From JALHST01 sp038316335 (lineage in GTDB: Bacteria; Bacteroidota; Bacteroidia; Flavobacteriales; Flavobacteriaceae), in assembly GCA_038316335.1 (NCBI GenBank), contig JBBQAM010000019.1, positions 4,550 to 68,549 of the forward strand: DNA of 64,000 nt. Reading direction: 5' to 3'. Made by a program: the position numbers and the translations under genes. Positions within the stretch are counted from its first letter, which is position 1; the number at the start of each line of letters is the position of its first letter. Under the pieces are notes generated by a model, which ran no database searches, was not told the origin of the DNA, and saw only the letters and a list, made by a program, of their open reading frames with translations. This document shows, piece by piece, positions 8,371 to 17,656 of the stretch.

Positions 8371-9870
8371 ATGAAAAATAGTACCCCCTTGATTTTTCTC
8401 CTTGCCGGAGTTTTCACCTATGCACAAGACTCCATGCATATAAAATCACAAGTGCGTCACAGCATTGATGAACTGCGAGAGTTTGTGGCAATCCCCAATG
8501 ATGCGCTTGATCATGCAAACATCAATCGTAATCTTACATGGCTGACCACAAAGTTCAATGCCCGCGGTTTCAATACCTCCATTTTACCCACCGAAGGGGA
8601 ATCACTGTTCTTCGCAGCTTTGCCTATGGAGGATAGCAAACCGACGATATTATTCTACATGCATCTTGATGGGCAATCAGTTGATATTTCTAAATGGGAT
8701 CAACCCGATCCCTATACAGTTGTACTTAAATCCAAGGATGGGGATGGTTGGAAATCGGAATCTTTTTCCAAGCTCGACGAGGATATCAACAACGATTGGT
8801 TCCTTTTTGGCCGATCGACTTCCGATGATAAAGGACCCATCGTTATGTTCTTGAACGCAATTGATTTATTAAAAAAAGACCAAGTAGACATCCCTTTCAA
8901 TATAAAAGTGATTTTAGATAGTGAAGAAGAGAAAAGCAGCGCTCCCCTGCCCAAGGCAGTGAAGACGTATCGGGAACTTTTGGAAGCCGATTTCCTGGTC
9001 ATCAACGACGGCCCGGTGCATAATTCAGGAAAACCGACTGTCGTATACGGCTGTCGTGGTATTACCACGGTATCATTGACCACCTATGGCCCGATTCGAC
9101 CCCAGCACAGTGGTCATTATGGTAATTATGCCCCGAATCCGGGATTTCAACTTGCCCAATTATTGGCAGGCATGAAAGACGCAGAAGGGCGTGTTTTGAT
9201 CAAGGGGTATTACGACGGCATTACCCTAGATGAGGCTACCCTAAAAATCCTCAAAAGTGTCCCCGACGACACAAAAACAATCAATGAAATTTTAGAAATC
9301 AAGACCCCGGAAAAGGTAGGTAGTTTTTATCAGGAATCCTTGCAATATCCTTCCTTGAATATTCGGGGATTGGGTTCTGGTTGGATCGGAGAACAAGCCC
9401 GAACGATTGTCCCGGCGACGGCGACGGCCGAAATCGATATGCGATTGGTGCCCGAATCAGATGGCACTCATTTAAAAAACCTGGTAAGGAACTATATAGA
9501 AAAACAAGGATTTTATATCACTGAAACCGTGCCTACCAAAGAAGAGCGCTTAAACCATGATAAAATTATTACAGTGACCGAGGGCACGGTTACCGATGCC
9601 TTTCGAACCGATCTTAATAATAAATATGGTGATTTTTTGGTGAAGACCCTTAAGGATACCTTCTCCGAAGACGTAGTGCAAATTCGGATCATGGGAGGTA
9701 CGGTGCCCATTGCACCTTTTATAAACGAATTGAAAATTCCGGCTTTTATCGTCCCCATGGTCAACCCCGATAATAACCAGCACAGCCCGAATGAAAACCT
9801 GAAAATTGGCCAGATTGCCTATGGGATAAAAGTATTTTATGGGATTTTGAGCACTTCAACGACGAATTAA
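8371..9870 (+). CDS. secreted M20-family metallopeptidase / dipeptidase
   Basis: 499 aa with a signal peptide (residues 1-18 or so, ending TYA). The M20 zinc-ligand pattern is complete: His98 in MHLDGQ, Asp152 in STSDDKGP, the Glu185-Glu186 pair in DSEEEK, and His471 in QHSPNE. M20 enzymes hydrolyse peptides or N-acyl amino acids with two zinc ions. The start is set at ATG 8371, which gives a clean signal peptide; an upstream in-frame ATG at 8317 would bury it. The last 102 bp of the gene recur almost unchanged at 12695-12797. Confidence 0.9.
   Translation: MKNSTPLIFLLAGVFTYAQDSMHIKSQVRHSIDELREFVAIPNDALDHANINRNLTWLTTKFNARGFNTSILPTEGESLFFAALPMEDSKPTILFYMHLDGQSVDISKWDQPDPYTVVLKSKDGDGWKSESFSKLDEDINNDWFLFGRSTSDDKGPIVMFLNAIDLLKKDQVDIPFNIKVILDSEEEKSSAPLPKAVKTYRELLEADFLVINDGPVHNSGKPTVVYGCRGITTVSLTTYGPIRPQHSGHYGNYAPNPGFQLAQLLAGMKDAEGRVLIKGYYDGITLDEATLKILKSVPDDTKTINEILEIKTPEKVGSFYQESLQYPSLNIRGLGSGWIGEQARTIVPATATAEIDMRLVPESDGTHLKNLVRNYIEKQGFYITETVPTKEERLNHDKIITVTEGTVTDAFRTDLNNKYGDFLVKTLKDTFSEDVVQIRIMGGTVPIAPFINELKIPAFIVPMVNPDNNQHSPNENLKIGQIAYGIKVFYGILSTSTTN
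9753..9854 (+). repeat. direct repeat, copy A (3' end of the M20 peptidase gene)
   Basis: This segment encodes the C-terminal part of the M20 peptidase from the region before PDNNQHSPNE to GILS. It matches 12695-12797 with one substitution over the last 85 nt and a few changes plus a 1-nt indel in the first 17 nt. The two copies are in the same orientation and enclose about 2.8 kb. Confidence 0.9.
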
Positions 9871-9973
9871 ATAATTTGTCACATATTTAAAAAAGAAAGC
9901 CTTCCATTTACTAATATTGCTGTGTTTTACGTTAATTCGAAATCAAGTCCGGCTAATTCCAGTTCTTCATTAT

Positions 9974-12043
9974 ATGGCAAAACATTTTGGGTTCTGGGTT
10001 ATTGTTATCTTATTTTTTGGTACTACAGTTCTTTTTTTAGCTTGCACTAAAGATGATACTCCTATTGGAAATACGGATCCCTTTTATCAAGGAGCTAATG
10101 ATAAAATAGATCTAGATCTATTGGATACCTACTGGTCAATTTATGAAGTAAGTTTTAATCAAAAAACTGCCGAAGTACCTCTGAATTATTTCGGTTGTGA
10201 TCGCGACTTTTTCACTTTTCAGGCAGACGGTACCTATAAGGATTTTATAATCACCGATTCGGGATGTGTTCCCGAAATACAACAATTACAATGGTCTTTT
10301 GAGAAGGGTGTCATTACGTTATCTAATTCCTTCAAGGATTTTGACGAAATGGTGATTACCGAATTGACTCCACAAAAACTGATTTTTAAGGTAAATTATG
10401 ATGTTGATGAAGATGGTTCAAAAGATATTATTCAGTTTTTTGCAAAACCATACTTGCCCAACGAGAAAAACTTTTATTCGAATTCGCTGGTGAAGGATGA
10501 CGCATTTCCTGATAAGGTACTTTTTTCATGGCAACCCTATATTGGAATAAATACCTTCGACCATTATGAGATTTATCGAAGTACCGGCGTTGATTGTGAC
10601 CTTAAAAATTTGAAATTAGTGGCTTTCATTGATTTAAAAGATGCGACTACCTTTGAAGACAACAATCTACCAAATGAAAAGTTTTTTTGCTATGTACTTA
10701 AAGTATTTACAGATAAAGGGGAAGTTTTTGAAACCAATCCATATTTTGTAAGTGGTGAGGATATAGAGATACCGGGGATAACGCTTTCACCCCCTTCGGT
10801 AATCGACAATACCATTACACTCAATTGGTCAAAATACCAAGGACATTATTTCAAACAATACGAAATCATACGCCAGAACTATTATAATGAAATTGCTTCT
10901 GGGAATTTCGATACCATATTGGCCACAATAAGTGATGTGGAGACCACTTCATTTGTTGATCTTGCACCACCCTACTTTAAGAATCCAACATATATGGTGC
11001 GGGTTCGAAATGAATTTGATCGTGTAACTTCCATTTATAATATTGGGATCGGCACACAACAAACCAATTACCAAAGACCGGAAATATTAGCCTACGACAT
11101 GGTTTGGAACGTGGCAGTCGACCCTACTGAAACTGTGGTATACTTAAATGGTAATCGTGACGATAGTGACCATTCAAGTTTAGCAAGGTTTAATTATGTC
11201 ACACAACAGGAAGAGGCGATTGCCGATTTTCAGCCTGGCCTTAACCAGAATAGGGCAATGCAGGTCATACAAAGTCAAGTGGGGAAAGAACTACTATTTT
11301 CTACTGAAAATGAACTAATGGTATTCGAGGCTCAAACTTTAGCGTTCAAATATAAATTAAGGAACAACGATATTGCTCAAATACATGACTTCATTTATCT
11401 AGGGGGCGACCGATATGTAATTGTAGGACCAGATTTTGTCTACAGTTGTTCACGGGATTTCAGCAATTTGAGCGTGCTTGATAAACTAATCCAAATTGCA
11501 CCTAGTCAAAACTATAATTATTACCGTGTCTTTATGTTGGATAATGGTCGGATCTTAGTTGGAAATAGTGAACAAAGTTACACGGTTGAAATTGGAAGCG
11601 ATGGCTCATTTAGTAACGTTCAGAATGCAAACATACCGATCAAATCTACCAGTACTAAAAACAATTCAGCCTACAGTGCAGCAGGAAATTACCTAATCAA
11701 TTTTAATGAAAACCGGTTGTATTCAGCTGTGACCCTCGATTTTCTGAGCTCTTTCGAGCAACCCTATTATACGCTTGGGATATCCAATGACGGACTCAGG
11801 ATTCTCGGCGCCAATCATCACATCGCCTACCAAAACTATCTCGGAGAGCTTCAGGAGAAACAGGCGGTAATTTACACGCTGGCGAATGAAAATCTTAATT
11901 TCATAAACACTAAGGGTTATCCGCTATGGCTCTTTGAGAACCATTTAGGCCAGATTATCTCTCTTTCATCGGGTACAAAACGACAAAACCTCGAAACTCC
12001 TAATCTGAGTCCAGATCTATTTTTTGAAGAAATACAACTTTGA
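9974..12043 (+). CDS. large surface lipoprotein with FN3-like and propeller-like regions
   Basis: 689 aa. The start is placed at ATG 9974 (MAKHFGFW), which gives a type II signal peptide with lipobox LFLAC followed by TKDD; a TTG at 9917 would only extend the N-terminus. After the lipidated Cys comes a lipocalin-like region (about 35-165: LLDTYWSIYEV... FTFQADGTYKDF). Two fibronectin III-like repeats follow (LFSWQPY..FDHYEIYRS and TLNWSKY..FKQYEIIRQ). The C-terminal half resembles a beta-propeller (VAVDPTETVVYLNG). Substrate and partner are unknown. It lies in AT-rich DNA between two copies of the M20 gene end. Confidence 0.75.
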   Translation: MAKHFGFWVIVILFFGTTVLFLACTKDDTPIGNTDPFYQGANDKIDLDLLDTYWSIYEVSFNQKTAEVPLNYFGCDRDFFTFQADGTYKDFIITDSGCVPEIQQLQWSFEKGVITLSNSFKDFDEMVITELTPQKLIFKVNYDVDEDGSKDIIQFFAKPYLPNEKNFYSNSLVKDDAFPDKVLFSWQPYIGINTFDHYEIYRSTGVDCDLKNLKLVAFIDLKDATTFEDNNLPNEKFFCYVLKVFTDKGEVFETNPYFVSGEDIEIPGITLSPPSVIDNTITLNWSKYQGHYFKQYEIIRQNYYNEIASGNFDTILATISDVETTSFVDLAPPYFKNPTYMVRVRNEFDRVTSIYNIGIGTQQTNYQRPEILAYDMVWNVAVDPTETVVYLNGNRDDSDHSSLARFNYVTQQEEAIADFQPGLNQNRAMQVIQSQVGKELLFSTENELMVFEAQTLAFKYKLRNNDIAQIHDFIYLGGDRYVIVGPDFVYSCSRDFSNLSVLDKLIQIAPSQNYNYYRVFMLDNGRILVGNSEQSYTVEIGSDGSFSNVQNANIPIKSTSTKNNSAYSAAGNYLINFNENRLYSAVTLDFLSSFEQPYYTLGISNDGLRILGANHHIAYQNYLGELQEKQAVIYTLANENLNFINTKGYPLWLFENHLGQIISLSSGTKRQNLETPNLSPDLFFEEIQL

Positions 12044-12694
12044 CCAAGCACATTTCATAAGTTCATTTTTTTGTCGATTCCTAATCCCCAACCAATCTCT
12101 TGCTAAAAGAAAAAAATATTATTTTTTGATGTGTTGGTAATGGAAAGACCGAAAATAAATTCAAGTTTAAAACGAACTAACATTCTTATGATTTCACTTA
12201 TCATTTGATTTACCTCAAATCGAAAACAGTTCGGTAATTAATTTAAAATGTAAGGCAGTTATTTCAGATAAAGGAATTGGCTGATCGGTATTCGACCGTA
12301 AATATCTAGATCTCAATCATTAGTTGGCTCGTTTCAGAGGTACTAATTAAAACTCTTGATTAAATTAACGAAGTATACATTAAATGAGATACGTTCCTAT
12401 TAATACTTTTCCAATTTCAAATGAATTATAAAAATGGGATTCTTTTAATCCATAATTAAAGAAGAAAAATTAAACGATTGGAAACCTGGAAACTGCAGGA
12501 GTCATTCTGGAAATAAAGGTATTAATACTACTCATTTTTCTATTTAAAAAGATTTTGTTAAGTATAAGCCCCAACTAATAGAAAGGCAAGTAGGTTGTTT
12601 AAAGCATCATTCAAAATCTATGAATATAACATCCAGAAGTTATATTTTTAAGCGAATCATCTTTCGATAAATTATCCGTTCCAAAGTCTGAAAG
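12044..12694. other. AT-rich gene-free stretch
   Basis: About 650 bp with stops in all frames and no ORF, RNA gene or clear promoter recognised. A weak hairpin (AATATAAC at 12623-12630 with GTTATATT at 12639-12646, then TTTA) could be a terminator. The sequence looks like decayed or foreign spacer: it is much richer in A/T than the flanking genes and ends exactly where the duplicated M20 fragment starts. Confidence 0.6.
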
Positions 12695-12807
12695 CCCCAA
12701 GGTCAACAACCGATAATAACCAGCACAGCCCGAATGAAAACCTTAAAATTGGCCAGATTGCCTATGGGATAAAAGTATTTTATGGGATTTTGAGCACGTC
12801 TCCGTAA
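12695..12807 (+). pseudogene. remnant 3' end of an M20 peptidase gene (direct repeat, copy B)
   Basis: 12695-12797 repeats 9753-9854 almost base for base. The reading frame still encodes DNNQHSPNE, KIGQIAYGIKVFYGILSTSP and then a TAA at 12805-12807. A 1-nt insertion near 12706-12710 breaks the frame upstream, and nothing before 12695 resembles the peptidase. It is therefore a 3' gene fragment, not a gene. It could be the residue of a tandem duplicate or the original gene end displaced by an insertion at 9871-12694. Confidence 0.85.
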
Positions 12808-12828
12808 ACCGATTTTAAGGCACTAATA

Positions 12829-13494
12829 TTATTTTTTCAAATTAATAACTATTACTCCGTTAGCAGCTCGTACGCCATAAATTGATGCACTTTCATCTCT
12901 AAGGACTTTTAAGGACTCTATTTCATTGGGCATAATAAAATCAATTGAACTAACCGGAGTGCCATCTACAATAAACAAAGGGCTTAATCCAGCGTTTATG
13001 GAAGCCCTTGACGTTCCACGCAAATAAACCATACTTCCTACAACCTGCACCCCGGGGATTTCGGCTACCAGCATTTGATATACATCTCTATATTTGCTGT
13101 AATCCTTGGATTTTTTTTTATTCTTGCTCGGTTTATCGTCGGTATATCCCAATGTCTCCAAACTATCTTCACTAATAATCTTGTTTTCTTCCGGAAAGAC
13201 AAAATTCAAAGTATTCGCACCATCGAATTTTAATGTGTAGATACCATTTTTTCTGAAAAAAACGCTAACAACCATCGTTTCTGGTTTCAACCAAATTTTA
13301 AACTTCCCATAGCGATTCGTCTTTATCCTAGTTTTTACAGAATCAACATACACTAAAGCCCCTTTTATAGGATTGCCCTCTGAATCAACCACGGTTCCGC
13401 TCACTAATATAGTATCCAAAGAACTCGATTGCGCTGAAATGGAATGATTGACAATTACACATACCATAAATATGAAGGATAGTTTGATTTTCAT
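12829..13494 (-). CDS. secreted plug-only protein (carboxypeptidase-regulatory + TonB plug domains, no barrel)
   Basis: 221 aa; signal peptide ending SISAQ. Residues about 30-100 form a CarboxypepD_reg-like beta-sandwich (VSGTVVDSEGNPIKGALVYVDSVKT), then a Lys-rich linker. Residues about 135-221 form a TonB-receptor plug as in SusC proteins, ending AANGVIVINLKK. In SusC/RagA the barrel would follow; here the stop codon does. The start is ATG 13494; a TTG three codons upstream is less likely. It is a paralogue of the next gene. Function is unknown; a periplasmic adaptor or decoy is possible. Confidence 0.82.
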   Translation of the reverse strand: MKIKLSFIFMVCVIVNHSISAQSSSLDTILVSGTVVDSEGNPIKGALVYVDSVKTRIKTNRYGKFKIWLKPETMVVSVFFRKNGIYTLKFDGANTLNFVFPEENKIISEDSLETLGYTDDKPSKNKKKSKDYSKYRDVYQMLVAEIPGVQVVGSMVYLRGTSRASINAGLSPLFIVDGTPVSSIDFIMPNEIESLKVLRDESASIYGVRAANGVIVINLKK

Positions 13495-13694
13495 AAGCAA
13501 CAATTTAAATTAGCTAGGAATGTAACTTTGATTTACTTAAAAAAACGAAAATTGTGCGTCGCATTTGAGAATAAGAACTCTTATTGGGTAAAATCATTTA
13601 GCGTAGTGAAAAAAAGCAATCAGTGCAGTTTAAAATTACCATTGATTATGACGCTATTAATAATTGTAGCTTTCCAAATAAGAAAATACTTAAT

Positions 13695-14357
13695 TTATTT
13701 TTTGAGGGTAATAATAAGCACCCCATTCACACCTCTTAGACCATATTCTGCGGACTCACTACCTGCTTGAATTACCTTTATCGATTTAATTTCTGAAGTG
13801 GGTATCGAAGATAAATTATTATTCGGGACATTATTGACCAATATTAGCGGATCTGAATTCCCACTAAAGGTGTTCGGACCTTTGGCAATGGTTATTTTAG
13901 TACCGTTTACCCGTACCTGTTGAAATTTTGCCTTTAAGATATCATAAATGGTGAGATAAGCAGCATAATTATTTGAGTCCCCTTCTGGCTCAACCGTCAC
14001 GTTAAAACCCAATAAACCCAAATTTTCTTCTGAAATTGGCTTCGAATTTTGAGGATATTTGAAAGAAAGTTCTTTTTCACCATTAAAATCAACACTCACA
14101 ATACCATAATCCTCAGAGAATACGGTCAGGATATTTGTTTCGGGTTTTATCTTGATCTTGAAAAGCCCCTTTTTGTTTGTCTTTGTTCTTGTTTTGGCAG
14201 AATCGACATAAACAGATGCTCCTTTGACTGGCTCGTTGTTGAAGTCGGTCACTGTGCCTTTTAAGGACAACTCAGATGGAAAAGTCTCTTGGGATTGAAT
14301 TTTTTGAACTGAAATAAAAGTAAAAATGCAAAGTACTACGTAAATGTGTTTCATCAT
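13695..14357 (-). CDS. secreted plug-only protein, tandem paralogue
   Basis: 220 aa with the same plan as its neighbour: a signal peptide ending QKIQSQ, a regulatory beta-sandwich (LKGTVTDFNNEPVKGASVYVDSAKT), a short linker, and a plug-like domain ending GVNGVLIITLKK. No beta-barrel follows. The two proteins share the YVDS.KTR.KTN motif and the C-terminal plug signature, but differ widely elsewhere, so the duplication is old. They are transcribed in the same direction, 200 bp apart. No SusD-like gene is nearby. Confidence 0.82.
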   Translation of the reverse strand: MMKHIYVVLCIFTFISVQKIQSQETFPSELSLKGTVTDFNNEPVKGASVYVDSAKTRTKTNKKGLFKIKIKPETNILTVFSEDYGIVSVDFNGEKELSFKYPQNSKPISEENLGLLGFNVTVEPEGDSNNYAAYLTIYDILKAKFQQVRVNGTKITIAKGPNTFSGNSDPLILVNNVPNNNLSSIPTSEIKSIKVIQAGSESAEYGLRGVNGVLIITLKK

Positions 14358-14738
14358 GTTTTTTTATACTATTAAATTTCTAATCAGACCATACTACAAC
14401 GAATTTCTGCCTGCACAGTTGAACGATTGGTTTTCTTCCAATCTTAGCGGTATTTAAGGACCATATTGAAATTAATTCCGATAGGTTCCAATTTTTTTAT
14501 TTTCTGAAACCTCCTTCATAAAGCCACATTACCTTCTTCTTTTAGACGATAAAAACGACCACTTGTTACCATGATAAGAAAACTTTTCATGATTCAGGGC
14601 GCTTTAAAAAATTAAAATTAAGGCAGTTTTGGTCGGATACCCATCCCCTTAACGCTTTTTAACAAAGCTTATAAGTTCATTAACTAAAATTCCATGTGTC
14701 AATGCCTATATTATAGTTGAACCAAAAAAGAGAGAATA
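14358..14738. other. intergenic region without recognised features
   Basis: 381 bp between the divergent plug-only gene and the small ORF at 14739. It is AT-rich. No exact TAnnTTTG promoter with a matching upstream element, no ORF of note and no stable hairpin was seen. It must hold the promoters for both neighbours. Confidence 0.5.
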
Positions 14739-14879
14739 ATGGGAATTATAAATGAACGAAGAAAATTTAAAAGAAAAGTAGAACAACATGATCCTACCAA
14801 TCCTACGGGAAATACGCATGTCGAAACGAACAAATTTGATATCGATAGTGATTCAATAAAGGATCAGCAAAAAAAATAA
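14739..14879 (+). CDS. small basic-acidic protein, 46 aa, unknown function
   Basis: The ORF begins MGIINERRKFKRK, continues through EQHDPTNPTGNTHVE and ends KDQQKK. It is highly charged: basic at the N-terminus, acidic in the last third, with no membrane segment or Cys. The purine-rich stretch AAAAAAGAGAGAATA directly precedes the ATG, and a strong terminator follows the stop by about 20 bp; both favour a real gene. I do not recognise the family. Confidence 0.55.
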   Translation: MGIINERRKFKRKVEQHDPTNPTGNTHVETNKFDIDSDSIKDQQKK

Positions 14880-14900
14880 GAATTAAATACCTTAATACAT

Positions 14901-14943
14901 AAAGCCCCCGCTTCCGATACGTTTCGGAATGCGGGGGTTTTTC
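14901..14943. terminator. strong terminator between the 46-aa gene and ppc
   Basis: The hairpin AGCCCCCGC-TTCCGA / TCGGAA-T-GCGGGGG has one bulged base and is followed by five T. On the opposite strand it lies just after the ppc stop (14948) and is preceded by A-rich sequence, so it may end transcription from both sides. Confidence 0.85.
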
Positions 14944-14947
14944 ATTG

Positions 14948-17494
14948 TCAAGCCGAATTTCTACTGGCATTTATATTGCCATACAAGCTTCGGGTCACGA
15001 TCTTCTCATACAATTCTATATAATCTGATTTTTGTCCAATTTTTTGCAGGGCATATTGCTGGATCACCAACAAGGGAAGTACGATATTCTCCCGTATTTT
15101 AATAGATTCCCTAGATACTGCTTCGTTCTCCATTAAAATCTTTGTATCCGAGATTTGTAGTAGCATCTGCTTTGACAAGGTATACTCCCCGTAAAGAATG
15201 TTCCAAAATTCGCCATATTCGGGATCTTCCTTCATGTAACTTGTCAATTCAAAGTAACATTTTGAAAGCGACATCATACTATTTAACATAAGGGCCTTAA
15301 AAAAAGGCACTTGCTTATAAAGTCTTTTCAGGTCTTTCATTCTACCTGCATCCTTAAGTGTCTTCAAGGCGGTGCCAATGCCAAAATATCCTGGAACATT
15401 CTGTTTCAATTGACTCCAAGAACCAACAAAGGAAATGGCCCGAAGATCAGTCAATTCAAGCTTTTTCTTATTGCCTCTTTTTCCAGGCCTACTGCCAATA
15501 TTGGCCATTTGATAATATTTCAGCGTACTTCGGTTCTCTAAATAGGAAATGAATTTTTCATGATTCTTTAAAGCATCATATTTATCAAAGCTCAAGGTTG
15601 AAAGTTCTTCCAATAATTGTCTTGAGTCATCGGAGATTACATTTTCCTTTCCGAATAAATTGTTTGACAACCCAGCTGTCAATAGTTGTTCGCTATTGTG
15701 CATGAACTGCTCCTTTGTGCCGTAAGTACTGGTAATGGTCTGTCCTTGTATGGTCAATTGTATTTCATGATTGGCGATGTCCTTGGTTTGGGCAGCATAA
15801 AAACGATGGGTTTTGCCCCCACCCCTTGCCGGCGGGCCACCCCTTCCATCGAAAAATATCGCCTGAATTGCATATTTGCGACAAATCTTTGACAATTTTT
15901 CCTTCGTCTTGAAAATCGACCAATTCGCCTTAACATAACCCCCATCCTTGGTGCCATCAGAAAAACCGAGCATGATCGTATGCTTATTGTTCCTTCGATC
16001 TAAATGATCCCGATATTCAGGTATTTCAAACAAAGTCTTCATCGTCGCCTCTGAGGTTTCCATACCTTTCATAGTCTCAAAAAGGGGAACGATGTCGAAT
16101 GTTATTCCCTCCATTGCCCAACCACACCAGCGAAAAAGTCCAATGACAAAGAGCACCGAAAACACATCTTCTGAATTACTGATAATATAACGGTTACAGC
16201 CTTCTTCACCATTTCTATCCTGTATGGCCTTTAACTGGGAAATATTCTCAAGTGTATCCTTCACAATCTCATCATCATAATCATCAGGTGATACTGTTAG
16301 ATTTTTATGCAAGAGCAGGTCGATCAATGTTTCTTCCTCAAGTTCTTCAAGTGATTGGTTGATAAGTCCGTTTTGCAATAGCAGCGACTCGATCACCCTT
16401 TTGTGCATACTATGATCTTGTCGAATGTCTAACGTTGCAAAATGGGTCTTAAAAATTCGTACTTTGTCAATCAAGGCATCAAGATCCGATAAGTAAAGGC
16501 TTTGATATTTTTCAATCAAAAGTTGTCTGATGAGTATGAGAGGATCGATAATATCCTCAAATCGAACATTTTTGCTCCTATCGAACATAGCGACATATAG
16601 ATTGCCCCTAAGTTGTAATAAAGGCTCCTGCAAATCCTTAAAAGTGAGTTTCTGCTGTATCCGTTTCAGATCATTGTAATAGCATTTCATTAGATTCACG
16701 CGAAGTTCGTCGGCGACTTCCTTCGTTATGGAAGCCGTCACAAAGGGATTACCGTCGCGATCTCCCCCGGGCCAAAATCCGAGTTTTATAATGTTATGAT
16801 TCTCGAAATGGTTGTTACTGATATTTTCCTTGATATAGGAGTACAAGTCCCCGACCGCATCATAATATACATTCCGAAGAATGTATATGATATTTTTGGC
16901 CTCATCAAGTGGTGTTGGCTTCTTGGCATTGATCAATGAAGTAAGCCCTAATTGCTCTAAGGTAACGTCTATAGCGTTTATTTTATTTTCAAGGATAAGG
17001 GATCGCAATTCCGCAATAATGTCCAAAATGGCCGGGGTATAAAATTGGGTCGGGTGCGCCGTAAGCACAATTCTTGCACTAAATGTGGACAATTTTTCGG
17101 CAACCCTGTCCCAACTTTTATCCTTGTCGACGAGCTGAAAATAGTCCTTGATAGAAAGAGACCTTCGGTGCTCCTGTAATTTTGGAAAGGCTGCATCTTC
17201 CACACTGTCATACAATACCACTTGACGTTCGACATATTGGATAATTCGGAACATAAAATCAATACGGTCCCGTTCCGAATCGATATTGGCATAATTTTGA
17301 AAAAATGCTTCTAAAATATCCTGTGGATTTTGTCCTGATTGTAACCCTTTTTGACTTTGATCCAAAAGTAAGGGGATAAGCATCCCAACATTCTCAATAT
17401 TTTGATAAGGCAAGTTTAGGAACAAGCTATTGTAGACGTTAAACTTGTTGCTCACCGATTTCTTAAACTCCTTTAATCTTTCTAATTGCTGCAT
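14948..17494 (-). CDS. ppc: phosphoenolpyruvate carboxylase
   Basis: 848 aa. It carboxylates PEP to oxaloacetate, an anaplerotic reaction. Conserved motifs are VLTAHPTQF, FWPGGDRDGNPFV, the mobile loop FFDGRGGPPARGGGKTH, and FSDGTKDGGYVKANW. The length is slightly below proteobacterial enzymes. The C-terminus reads NINASRNSA and not the common QNTG; Bacteroidota enzymes often differ here, but I cannot confirm it for this family. It lies downstream of the UDG-family gene with a 162-bp gap. Confidence 0.95.
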   Translation of the reverse strand: MQQLERLKEFKKSVSNKFNVYNSLFLNLPYQNIENVGMLIPLLLDQSQKGLQSGQNPQDILEAFFQNYANIDSERDRIDFMFRIIQYVERQVVLYDSVEDAAFPKLQEHRRSLSIKDYFQLVDKDKSWDRVAEKLSTFSARIVLTAHPTQFYTPAILDIIAELRSLILENKINAIDVTLEQLGLTSLINAKKPTPLDEAKNIIYILRNVYYDAVGDLYSYIKENISNNHFENHNIIKLGFWPGGDRDGNPFVTASITKEVADELRVNLMKCYYNDLKRIQQKLTFKDLQEPLLQLRGNLYVAMFDRSKNVRFEDIIDPLILIRQLLIEKYQSLYLSDLDALIDKVRIFKTHFATLDIRQDHSMHKRVIESLLLQNGLINQSLEELEEETLIDLLLHKNLTVSPDDYDDEIVKDTLENISQLKAIQDRNGEEGCNRYIISNSEDVFSVLFVIGLFRWCGWAMEGITFDIVPLFETMKGMETSEATMKTLFEIPEYRDHLDRRNNKHTIMLGFSDGTKDGGYVKANWSIFKTKEKLSKICRKYAIQAIFFDGRGGPPARGGGKTHRFYAAQTKDIANHEIQLTIQGQTITSTYGTKEQFMHNSEQLLTAGLSNNLFGKENVISDDSRQLLEELSTLSFDKYDALKNHEKFISYLENRSTLKYYQMANIGSRPGKRGNKKKLELTDLRAISFVGSWSQLKQNVPGYFGIGTALKTLKDAGRMKDLKRLYKQVPFFKALMLNSMMSLSKCYFELTSYMKEDPEYGEFWNILYGEYTLSKQMLLQISDTKILMENEAVSRESIKIRENIVLPLLVIQQYALQKIGQKSDYIELYEKIVTRSLYGNINASRNSA

Positions 17495-17656
17495 AAAATA
17501 GTATTATATCAACTATACTTCCCTTTTCGTAAAAATTAATCACTCAAATATCGGCATAAATACATGATACGACAGGGGATAATTTAGCAAATAACAAAAT
17601 CAGGGTTTTTGCCTTAAAATCACAACAGTACCTGTTAAATGTCTTAAAATCTCCAT

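Noticed and set aside
12044..12694. Possible small genes in the AT-rich spacer
   Set aside because: All frames are broken by stops within a few dozen codons and no start region or terminator pair supports a gene.
13528..13770. 80-aa ORF on the plus strand between the plug-only genes
   Set aside because: It extends into the antisense of the second plug gene and shows no recognisable domain or start signal.
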